Positions 1 through 6,500 of a stretch of 12,084 nucleotides of DNA are shown here, one piece after another. The position numbers and the translations under genes were made by a program. The stretch is taken from contig JAZQUS010000031.1 in assembly GCA_045631445.1 (NCBI GenBank), positions 1 through 12,084 on the forward strand, written 5' to 3'. The first letter of the stretch is position 1. Each line of letters begins with the position of its first letter. This DNA is from RGIG4608 sp045631445 (GTDB lineage: Bacteria > Bacillota > Clostridia > Oscillospirales > CAG-272). The notes under the pieces were generated by a model, which was not told the origin of the DNA, searched no databases, and saw only the letters and a list, made by a program, of their open reading frames with translations.

Positions 1-60
1 GCTGTATAATGCGCATTTATAAAGTATTGTTTTTGCCTTTGCAGATTCAACCCCACGCAT
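1..60 (-). CDS. 5' end of an unidentified minus-strand gene (partial, first 20 codons)
   Basis: The minus strand reads ATG at 60-58 and stays open to the window edge, giving MRGVESAKAKTILYKCALYS. It is preceded by a GGAGGG ribosome binding site at 76-71 with a 10-nt spacer, and further upstream by a good promoter (149-121). The peptide is too short to assign to a family, and I do not recognise it. The combined start codon, RBS and promoter make a real gene likely although only its N-terminus is visible. Confidence 0.55.
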   Translation of the reverse strand, partial: MRGVESAKAKTILYKCALYS

Positions 61-120
61 AATAGCACCACCCTCCATTAAAACAGTATATATTATTTAT
101 AACAATTATACTCCAATTTA

Positions 121-149
121 ATTATACTACAAAATAATTTAAAAATCAA
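121..149 (-). promoter_or_regulatory. Sigma-A promoter for the partial minus-strand gene
   Basis: On the minus strand TTGATT (149-144) and TATAAT (126-121) are separated by exactly 17 bp. The predicted transcript would start near 114 and give a leader of about 50 nt to the ATG at 60. A second TATAAT at 110-105 lacks a good -35 partner. Confidence 0.6.
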
Positions 150-295
150 TGGAAATATTTAAGTTGTTTGTTAAAATTGTTTGAATTTCAAATTTTGATT
201 TATAGGGGAGTTAGTTAAAGCAAAAAATATTGTTCTTTTTGAAAAAAGAACCAAAAACTTTTTAAATGTGGTTATTGATTAAAGCCGCGCAAATT

Positions 296-313
296 GTGTC
301 AACAAGTTGACAC
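296..313. repeat. 18-bp near-palindrome in repeat copy 1
   Basis: GTGTCAAC and GTTGACAC are exact reverse complements separated by AA. It lies directly beside the block best conserved between the two repeat copies; the matching part of copy 2 falls beyond the window end. Confidence 0.7.
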
Positions 314-411
314 CAATGATTTTTCTCCTCACCTCGAAAAATCCAATTTGCTATTGCAAAACGTAGCCGCATTGCTACCTAAATGGCTATATGCAGAGTA
401 GCAAAGCGTGG

Positions 412-435
412 TTTTATTGCACTTGTGCAATAAAA
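412..435. repeat. Perfect 11-bp hairpin inside repeat copy 1
   Basis: TTTTATTGCAC (412-422) and GTGCAATAAAA (425-435) are exact reverse complements around a TT. The equivalent place in copy 2 (11953-11982) also holds a long hairpin, with a different arm sequence. Confidence 0.8.
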
Positions 436-646
436 ACATTTGCGCCAAGCGCGTCAGAAGTGAAGGCGCACGATTTGCGCGGAGTTTGGTGGAGTTTTTG
501 ATAACTTCACGGCTACGCAACCATAACTTTTAAAAGTTTTTCGGGGCGCGGGGCGGTTTTTTAAAAAAGCCCCACAACTTTACTTTACTAACTCACCGCT
601 AAATCCCAATTTATATCCACAAAAGCAAAAAAAATCTCAAAACCGA

Positions 647-675
647 TTGACAAATATTTTGTTTTATGGTACAAT
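647..675 (+). promoter_or_regulatory. Sigma-A promoter of the ArsR-type regulator operon
   Basis: TTGACA (647-652) and TACAAT (670-675) are separated by 17 bp. Transcription would start near 682, leaving a leader of about 110 nt before the ATG at 795, in which I see nothing recognisable beyond the candidate operator. Confidence 0.75.
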
Positions 676-706
676 ACATTTAACAATTAAGTTAAAGGTT
701 AAATGT
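676..706 (+). promoter_or_regulatory. Candidate autoregulatory operator
   Basis: A 9-bp perfect inverted repeat, ACATTTAAC (676-684) and GTTAAATGT (698-706), is separated by 13 nt that contain a further GTTAAA (691-696). This gives three half-sites: TTTAAC 679-684, GTTAAA 691-696 and GTTAAA 698-703. They cover the predicted transcription start just after the -10 box, where an autorepressor would block initiation. ArsR-family proteins commonly bind such dyads over their own promoters. Assignment to this particular regulator is inference. Confidence 0.55.
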
Positions 707-794
707 ACTGCTGAATTTTCGCGCATCTGCAAAAAGCATTCTTGGTTTTTAAGGATTTTTTGAAGATTTAGTGTTATAGTTTAAGAGGTAAAAA

Positions 795-1061
795 ATGATA
801 CAACAAACGCTTTTGGCACTTTCCGATCCAACCCGCCGAGAGATTTTGAAAATGCTAAAGAGGGGCGACAAAACCGCAGGTGAAATTGCAGAGAGATTTG
901 ATATTTCCGCGCCCGCCATATCGCGTCACCTTTCGGTTTTAAAGGACGCCGAGCTTATTGCATCAAACCGTGAGGGAAAATTTTTGATTTACTCGCTATA
1001 TCAGGAGCCACTCGAGGTTCTTGGTGATTGGATTAATGAATTTTTAAAGGAAGATACATAG
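795..1061 (+). CDS. ArsR-family winged-helix transcriptional repressor, SdpR-like
   Basis: This 88-residue protein is a compact winged-helix DNA-binding regulator. The N-terminal ALSDPTRREIL motif (residues 8-18) is the hallmark of the ArsR family. The helix-turn-helix covers about residues 27-55 (TAGEIAERF through ISRHLSVLKDAEL), followed by the beta-wing at 56-68. It has no cysteine at all, so the metal-binding sites of ArsR/SmtB sensors are absent; it is closer to the metal-independent SdpR autorepressor type. The ATG is preceded by an AGAGG ribosome binding site. It is the first gene of an operon: the next gene starts 11 nt after its stop, and that gene's RBS overlaps the stop codon. The promoter and a three-half-site candidate operator lie upstream, suggesting that it represses itself and the membrane protein. 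In Bacillus, SdpR is paired with the membrane protein SdpI; here the partner is unrelated to SdpI. The family call is firm; the target and signal are unknown. Confidence 0.9.
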   Translation: MIQQTLLALSDPTRREILKMLKRGDKTAGEIAERFDISAPAISRHLSVLKDAELIASNREGKFLIYSLYQEPLEVLGDWINEFLKEDT

Positions 1062-1072
1062 AGGTACTTAAA

Positions 1073-1846
1073 ATGAATAACAAATCAGCTAAACAAATTG
1101 TTAGAGAATACAGAATCATATTCTCTCTCATTATACTTGCATACGTTGCCGCGCTCGCGATTCTTACGGTCGTAATGACAAGAAACCTCCTTTTCGGAAT
1201 CGCGGGTGTGGTAGTTCTTGGAGTAAGCCTGCGCATGCCTTTCGAAAAATTGCGTGAGAAAATGCTCGAGAGTGTAATCTACGAGGAGCTCGACCCAGAA
1301 AAATTCAATGAAATCTTGAATTGTGGCGTTCTAAAAAAGTCAAGCCACGCAAAAATGCTTTATTTGATGTCCGCAGGCAAGCACGATGAAATTTTGCACG
1401 ATCTCTCAAGGGTTGAAGGCAAATCAATAAACCCTCTTGATAAATGCAATAGCCTCTACCGTGAGGGTTACGTTTATTTTGAGCGTGGAGAATACGATAA
1501 ATTGGCAGCAATTTTCCAAAAATACGAAAATTTAAAAAAGGAAAATCCCAAATATGTTCCTCTTCTCAATAATTTTACAGTATTCGAAAAGTTTGATGCA
1601 TTCGCAGATGACGATTTTGAATACGTAGTAGACGTTTGCGATATTGATTTAAGGGAAATCAATCCTCAAAAGCAAAACCACAAGCTCACTAAAATAAATG
1701 TTGGATTTTACCGTGCAGTGTCCCTTTATAAGCTCGGCAGACTCGACGAAGCCAAAAAAGGCTTTGAGGACATTATTGCCTTTGCACCCAAAATGCATAA
1801 AGCAAAGCTTTCAATGGCTTTCTTGGAGCTTATTGAAAAAGCATAA
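1073..1846 (+). CDS. Membrane-anchored TPR-like protein of unknown function
   Basis: I do not recognise a named family in this 257-residue protein. Two hydrophobic helices lie at about residues 15-35 and 38-55 and would form a short hairpin in the membrane, leaving a soluble domain of about 200 residues. Charge distribution (Lys/Arg before the first helix, and RMPFEKLREK after the second) suggests that both ends face the cytoplasm. The soluble part is helical and contains at least two tetratricopeptide-like units, about residues 125-156 and 209-241; the second has the typical pattern FYRAVSLYKLGRLDEAKKGF followed by a Pro. TPR units usually bind other proteins. It is translationally close to the ArsR-type regulator upstream (11-nt gap, RBS AGAGG overlapping the regulator's stop), so it is probably the repressed output of that operon. 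A role in sensing or sequestering the regulator, or in envelope stress, is speculation. Confidence 0.8.
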   Translation: MNNKSAKQIVREYRIIFSLIILAYVAALAILTVVMTRNLLFGIAGVVVLGVSLRMPFEKLREKMLESVIYEELDPEKFNEILNCGVLKKSSHAKMLYLMSAGKHDEILHDLSRVEGKSINPLDKCNSLYREGYVYFERGEYDKLAAIFQKYENLKKENPKYVPLLNNFTVFEKFDAFADDDFEYVVDVCDIDLREINPQKQNHKLTKINVGFYRAVSLYKLGRLDEAKKGFEDIIAFAPKMHKAKLSMAFLELIEKA

Positions 1847-1857
1847 TTATCTTATGT

Positions 1858-1881
1858 AAAAGCATCAATCTCAATGCTTTT
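1858..1881 (+). terminator. Weak hairpin after the TPR membrane protein
   Basis: AAAAGCAT (1858-1865) and ATGCTTTT (1874-1881) form an 8-bp stem with an 8-nt loop just after the stop codon at 1846. The T tract is only TTTT and is part of the stem, so termination may need the second hairpin downstream (GGGG-TCT-CCCC followed by six T, near 1914-1929). Confidence 0.5.
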
Positions 1882-1913
1882 GCAAAATTGAAAACGGCGG
1901 GGGCTTCCATTCG

Positions 1914-1929
1914 GGGTCTCCCCTTTTTT
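1914..1929 (+). terminator. Short GC hairpin followed by T tract
   Basis: GGGGTCTCCCC is followed immediately by TTTTTT. The stem is only 4 bp, but it can also be extended with the upstream GGGGG. It probably acts with the preceding hairpin to end the plus-strand operon before it meets the convergent ribosomal operon. Confidence 0.45.
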
Positions 1930-1956
1930 AAAAATTAATTTATCCTCTAAGCAACA

Positions 1957-1986
1957 AAAAGGACACGCAAGCTTGCGTGTCCTTTT
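1957..1986 (-). terminator. Perfect 30-bp palindrome, terminator of rpsF-ssb-rpsR
   Basis: Two exact 15-nt arms meet at AAGCTT with no spacer (1957-1971 and 1972-1986). Read on the minus strand, the hairpin follows the rpsR stop by 18 nt and ends in a run of five T. It can also form on the plus strand, so it may serve as a bidirectional terminator between the convergent operons. Confidence 0.75.
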
Positions 1987-2004
1987 ATTAAATATTAACT
2001 AAAA

Positions 2005-2259
2005 TTAGTCAGCGATGTAAGGAAGAAGAGCTACCTGACGAGCGCGTTTGATCGCTGTTGTGAGCTTTCTCTGGTGCATAGCGCAAGTGCCGCTAATTCT
2101 TCTAGGAAGAATTTTGCCGCGTTCACTGATGAACTTTCTAAGCTTGCCTGCATCCTTATAATCGATATAAGCGATTTTATCTTCACAGAAGATACAAACC
2201 TTTTTTCTTCTACGGTTGTTATAACGAACCGGACGAGAAACGTTTTCTGTTCTTTCCAT
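2005..2259 (-). CDS. rpsR: 30S ribosomal protein S18
   Basis: S18 is a small-subunit protein that pairs with S6 on the platform of the 30S ribosome. The 84-residue product has the normal length and the family core (YKDAGKLRKFISERGKILPRR, about residues 34-54, then a basic C-terminal helix). It is of the zinc-binding type: Cys22-x2-Cys25 near the N-terminus together with Cys59 and His62 (GTCAMHQR) can form a C3H site. The ATG is preceded by AGGAGG (2274-2269) with 9 nt between. It is the last gene of the conserved rpsF-ssb-rpsR operon, 28 nt after ssb, followed by a strong palindromic terminator. Confidence 0.97.
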   Translation of the reverse strand: MERTENVSRPVRYNNRRRKKVCIFCEDKIAYIDYKDAGKLRKFISERGKILPRRISGTCAMHQRKLTTAIKRARQVALLPYIAD

Positions 2260-2287
2260 TTTATGAATCCTCCTGTATTATTTTTCG

Positions 2288-2740
2288 TTAGAACGGCAAA
2301 TCGTCGTCTGTTTTTACTTCTTCGAAGTTAGGAACTTCTGAAGAGAATGAAGGAGAACCGTAAGCATCGGGAACATAGTTTGCAGAACCTGCGCTATCAG
2401 CGCGGGAATCAACGAACATTGCTTCGTCAACAACAACGTCAGTGGCATAGCGCTTAGCGCCTGTGTTATCTGTCCAAGTTCTTGTTTGAATAGAACCTGT
2501 TACACAAAGAGAAGAACCCTTTTTGAAATATCTTGAGATAAATTCAGCGGTCTGTCTCCAAGCAACACAGTTAATGAAATCTGCCTGAGAATTGTTCTGT
2601 CCGTCAGCACCTCTTGTAAATCTACGATTTACTGCAAGTGAGAAGGAAACAACTGCAATGCCATTTTGAGTCTGCTTAAGTTCCGGATCTGCTGTAAGAC
2701 GGCCACAAAGTACGACCTTGTTTAAGTTGAGATTTGACAT
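2288..2740 (-). CDS. ssb: Single-stranded DNA-binding protein SSB
   Basis: SSB coats single-stranded DNA during replication, recombination and repair and recruits partner enzymes through its C-terminal tip. The 150-residue protein starts with the typical OB-fold strand (NLNKVVLCGRLTADPELK, about residues 4-21), continues through the conserved INCVAWRQTAEFISRYFKKG region (about 56-75) and VTGSIQTRTW, then has a disordered linker of about 35 residues, and ends in the acidic partner-binding tip DDDLPF. An AGGAGG site stands 9 nt before the ATG. It lies between rpsF and rpsR (gaps of 23 and 28 nt), the conserved order in Bacillota, so it is transcribed from the rpsF promoter. Its linker is shorter than in many bacterial SSBs, but the essential tip is intact. 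Confidence 0.97.
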   Translation of the reverse strand: MSNLNLNKVVLCGRLTADPELKQTQNGIAVVSFSLAVNRRFTRGADGQNNSQADFINCVAWRQTAEFISRYFKKGSSLCVTGSIQTRTWTDNTGAKRYATDVVVDEAMFVDSRADSAGSANYVPDAYGSPSFSSEVPNFEEVKTDDDLPF

Positions 2741-2763
2741 CTTAGCTTACCTCCTTGAACAAA

Positions 2764-3153
2764 TTATTCAGCGTCAGCTACTACTTCAGCAACTTCAGCT
2801 ACTTCAGCAGCTTCAACAACAGGAGCCTTTTTAGCAGCGTTGTTCTTTTCGATTGCCTTAACGTCAAGCTTAATTGTCATTGCTCTCATAACGTTTTCGT
2901 CGATGTTGAACAAACGGTCAAGCTCAGCGGGGAAATCAGAAGCTGTTTTGAAAGTTACAACAGTGTAGTAACCCTCTGCTTCGTCATTGATAAGGTATGC
3001 AAGACGGCGTTTACCCCAATCAGCAACCTCAACGATTTCAGCGTTGTTAGCTATCAATGTTGTGAATTTGTTCACGGTCTCTTTAGCAGCGTCTTCGCCG
3101 TTTGCAAGACTAACGATGAACAGGTTTTCATAAGTATTGATTACCTTTTCCAT
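2764..3153 (-). CDS. rpsF: 30S ribosomal protein S6 with an acidic Ala-Glu-Val tail
   Basis: S6 binds 16S rRNA together with S18. The core is typical: the N-terminal YENLFIVSL strand (residues 8-16), GKRRLAYLINDEAEGYYTVVTF (about 47-68) and a C-terminal LDRLFNIDENVMRAMTIKL segment. At 129 residues it is longer than the roughly 95-residue Bacillus protein, because residues 100-129 form a flexible extension containing a tandem AEV repeat (AAEVAEVAEVV) that ends in DAE. GGAGGTG (3166-3160) stands 6 nt before the ATG. It is the first gene of rpsF-ssb-rpsR, with its own promoter and an 85-nt leader with two hairpins. The tail is encoded by a 9-nt tandem repeat and probably varies in length among strains; its role is unknown. 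Confidence 0.97.
   Translation of the reverse strand: MEKVINTYENLFIVSLANGEDAAKETVNKFTTLIANNAEIVEVADWGKRRLAYLINDEAEGYYTVVTFKTASDFPAELDRLFNIDENVMRAMTIKLDVKAIEKNNAAKKAPVVEAAEVAEVAEVVADAE
2783..2809. repeat. 9-nt tandem repeat in the 3' end of rpsF
   Basis: ACTTCAGC(A/T) occurs three times in a row (2783-2791, 2792-2800, 2801-2809), with degenerate units on either side. Each unit encodes Ala-Glu-Val on the minus strand, so slippage would change the S6 tail length in frame. Confidence 0.75.
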
Positions 3154-3238
3154 ATTTTACACCTCCCTATGGACTTTAAGTTCGCGCACATTAATAGATT
3201 TTTGCGCGACAGAGAGACGGACGCATACGTCCGCATCA
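3154..3238 (-). promoter_or_regulatory. Structured leader of the rpsF operon mRNA, candidate S6:S18 autoregulatory site
   Basis: The leader has two hairpins: CGGACG/CGTCCG with a 4-nt loop (3233-3218) and TCGCGCA/TGCGCGA with a 14-nt loop (3209-3182), the second ending 15 nt before the RBS. In many bacteria the S6:S18 complex binds a leader RNA of rpsF that contains a conserved CCG and represses translation. The first hairpin carries CCG in its 3' arm, but I could not match the published consensus with certainty. The hairpins are seen; the regulatory role is inferred. Confidence 0.45.
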
Positions 3239-3244
3239 TATGAC

Positions 3245-3272
3245 ATTATAGCAGATTTTTTCATTTTGTCAA
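3245..3272 (-). promoter_or_regulatory. Sigma-A promoter of rpsF-ssb-rpsR
   Basis: On the minus strand TTGACA (3272-3267) and TATAAT (3250-3245), both perfect consensus, are separated by 16 bp. Such a strong promoter fits a ribosomal protein operon. Confidence 0.85.
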
Positions 3273-3435
3273 GAGTTTTTTAAAAAAATTGTGTAAAAGG
3301 GGTTCTCATTCCCTATAAAAATGCCAATAAAACAACGAATTTGCTCAATCAACAGCTTCCAATCCATCTTCAAACACGCCAATCTTGGTTATTATGCACA
3401 AAATTTATTATTTTTTATTATTTTTTGATTTAATA
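3273..3435. other. Intergenic spacer between divergent promoters, nothing recognised
   Basis: Between the rpsF promoter and the promoter of the lipoprotein gene there are about 160 bp of AT-rich DNA. I find no open frame with an RBS and no clear hairpin; the only low-level repeat is TTATTATTTTT in two near-tandem units around 3406-3427. Confidence 0.5.
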
Positions 3436-3464
3436 TTGACCAATTAGTCTTTTTGTGTTATTAT
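3436..3464 (+). promoter_or_regulatory. Sigma-A promoter of the SGNH/FIVAR lipoprotein gene
   Basis: TTGACC (3436-3441) and TATTAT (3459-3464) are separated by 17 bp. The leader to the ATG at 3525 is about 55 nt. Confidence 0.65.
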
Positions 3465-3524
3465 ACGCTTAAAGATAATTACATTATATCTTAATCAAAT
3501 AAACTATAGAAAGAAGGAGAAAAA

Positions 3525-6500
3525 ATGAAAAAATCAATTATCATTTTCGCGGCACTTTGTTTACTGTGCTGCTTGGGTTTAACGGCGTGCTTTGTAACAC
3601 CTCCAATCCAATCTACTACTGGCACAACAACGGAGGACGACCCTATGGTTCGTCCAAACGAACCACCTACGGATGACCCCACAAAACCGGATGAACCCGT
3701 GATTCCCGACGTTCCCGGACACAATCCTCCCGTTTACGATGACGAATTGAGAATTTTGTTCCTCGGTAACAGTTTAATGTTCTTCAACGATATGCCCTCT
3801 CTTTTCGAAAATCTTGCAAAAGCGGCAGGCAAAAAAGTTTACGTTGACTCGATCACAAGAGGTTCCGCAACGATCTCCGACTTTGCTCACAGCTTTACCG
3901 ACGTTGGTTCACAAGCTTATCCAAAATTGCAAAACGAACGTTGGGACTACGTAATCATCGAACCCTCTCGTCGTATCACTCCATATGAAAACACCACGTA
4001 CGAAGCAGAGCTTGCTTCTGCAAAGGTATTACAAAAAATGGCTGCCGATGCAGGTGCTAAAATACTTCTTTACTGCGTTTGGGGTAACAACGACGGAACA
4101 CTTACCGAATATAATGCTTCCAACCCCACTGCAATGATCAAGGGTACCGTGCATTACGATTACACAAGAAAAATGCACGTTGAATTTCTTAAAAAGGTAA
4201 ACACCGAATTTTCAGAAGCCCTTGGAGGCGTTGGTGTTATTGATGCAGGTTATGCCTTCGAAAACTCAATGGTTACCTATCCATCAATAAATCTCTACGA
4301 CCCCGACAGACGTCACCCCTCTCTTGAGGGCTCATATCTTGCAGCTGCTTGCGTATATGCAACAATCTACAATGAATCCCCTGAAAACATCGGATTTACA
4401 GGCGGAACCACTTTGTATTTTGAAATGCAGAGAATGGCAAAGGCAACAGTTCTTGATAAGGTAGTTCCCGACCTTGAGGAAAAGCCCGAGGAAATAGTTC
4501 AGGTCGACGATCCCACAGTTTACGATATTCTCTTTATCGGATCGGACCTTATCGACAGTTATGATATCACAACCTCTCTTGAAAGTATGATATTAGCAGG
4601 TAAGGAGCTCGGCCTCAACCTCACTTACGTCACAAACACAACCGGCGTATTCAGTAAATTAGCAAGTGAAAGCGCGGATTTCGGTATGCGCGACGCATTG
4701 GCAAGAACAAAGTATGATGCGGTAATCCTTCAGGTAAGTCGCAGATGCACACCTTCCGCTACCGACGTTGAGGCAAGCGAGCTTGCAGCTCTCAAAGCAA
4801 TTTATCCGATCATTAGCGAAAACACGGATAATATATACCTTTATACGTTTAACGGTCAGTCAAATCCATCAATTTTCACTACCGAATCAGATCCACTTAA
4901 CTATTCAAAAACAGATAGAAAAGAAAATGCATCCGCTTCCGTAATGAACGCATACTATACCTCTATTGCAAAGAGTTGGGCAGAGGAAGTAGGTTGCAAG
5001 GTTATCCTTCAGGGTAATGCTTGGACAGAAGCTTCTCCCGCAACAGATGCCGCAAAGGGATATTTGCGCGCTTGCTCATTGTATACCGCTATATTCGAAG
5101 AGAGCGTTCCCGATGGCATAAACACAAACGGTCTTGACGAAACAGTTGCCTCAAAAATCGAAGCCACAGTTGAAAAACACTGCTTGCCCGAAATCGAGGT
5201 TGAACCCACTCCCGTTCCCGAATATGATACCTATGACGTATTGATCATCGGCTCAAAGCTTCTTGATAACTGCGACGCAGTAACCCCTCTCGGTAATATG
5301 ATTTCTATAGGTCAGGGCAAGGAGCTCCACCTCCAATACGTAACCGATAGTGTTGGTGTACTCAATAAATTGGCTCAAAAAGACAGTTCCGATGAATTCT
5401 ATCCCTCATATGCCCAAGCATTGAAAGAAAGAAAATGGGATGCGGTAATTATTCAGATAAGCCGCAGAATAACCCCCACAGGTACCGATGTCGTAGCAAG
5501 TGAGCTTGAAGCTCTTAAAGCTATATACGGAGATATTTCTCAAAATTGCTCCAACATTTACCTCATTACCTTGATTGGTGGAGATTCCGCAACCGTGTTC
5601 TCCACAGCTTCAGGAAATATTGAATATCAAAAAACCGACCTCAAGGAAACAAAGACTGTCGAAGAAATGACCGAATATTATTCTTCCCTTGCAAGTGCTT
5701 GGGCAGAAGAACTCGGATGCAAGATTATCGATCAGGGTAAGACAAGATTAATTGCCTCCCCCGAAAACGATGCCGAAAGAGGCTATATGAGAGCCTGCTG
5801 CTATTATAATGCTTTATTTGAAGAGGTTATTCCGGATGGTGTGAGCATTGGCACACTCACCGAAGCAAGAGCAAAGATTATGGTTAAAGCAGCCGCCCAA
5901 GTATTGCTCGGCATAATTCCCACAGATATGACCTCCCTTATTGAAGCTATTGCAAGAGCGGAGCAGATCGATGAGAGCAGATATACCCCCAACAGTCTTG
6001 TAGCATTCAAGGATGCACTTGAAAAAGCAAAGCTTCTCAATGACGAGGCAGATCAAAGCGAAGTAGACCTTGCAACAGAAGCTCTTAACAAAACGATCTC
6101 CGAGCTTGTTGAAAGAGCGGATTTCACAGCGCTCAATACAGCTATCGCAGATGCAAAATCAAAGGTAGAGGCAAATTATACCGTTGCTTCCTTTGCAGAA
6201 CTTAAAGCTATGCTTGAGAAAGCAGAAGAGTTGGATGCAAACGCAACTCAAGAAGAAGTAAATCTTGTGGCATACAAATTGAACCAAGCAATAGAGCTTT
6301 TGGTAGTAAAAGCGGACCTCACCGCACTCAACGAAGCTATCGCTCTTGCACAGAGCAAAGAGCAAGGCTTGTACACAGTTGCTTCTTGGACGGAGCTTGA
6401 AAATGCTCTTGCTAACGCAAGATTGATCGACGAAAGCTCTGCTATGGAAGAAGTTGCAAACGCAACCGTAGCACTTAATAATGCCATTGCAAATCTTATA

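Larger units (their letters stand above)
197..605 (-). repeat. Hairpin-rich interspersed element with imperfect terminal inverted repeats (copy 1)
   Basis: This gene-free stretch is bounded by a 19-bp imperfect inverted repeat: 197-215 against the reverse complement of 587-605 matches at 16 of 19 positions, both ending in GATTTA outside and GAGTTAGT inside, and weaker similarity continues a few bases outward. Inside are several hairpins: 232-251 (GTTCTTTT arms), 296-313 (GTGTCAAC arms), 364-389, 412-435 (11-bp perfect stem) and 551-574. The part from about 310 to 600 is related, in inverted orientation, to 11825-12084; the best block is 315-360 against 12033-12079, about 44 of 47 positions identical after one gap. 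There is no transposase and no credible reading frame, so it resembles a non-autonomous, MITE-like or structured-RNA repeat. The orientation is arbitrary; I set minus so that copy 2 reads plus. Confidence 0.6.

Noticed and set aside
329..520. 63-codon minus-strand frame inside repeat copy 1
   Set aside because: It has no RBS, its sequence is low-quality and hairpin-derived, and the matching part of copy 2 does not keep the frame.
795..1846. A toxin-antitoxin or SdpI immunity system
   Set aside because: The second gene has two membrane helices and TPR-like repeats, not the multi-helix SdpI fold, and no toxin-like gene is present.
2755..3243. 162-codon plus-strand frame opposite rpsF
   Set aside because: It lies antisense to a certain ribosomal protein gene and its leader, and resembles nothing; shadow frame.
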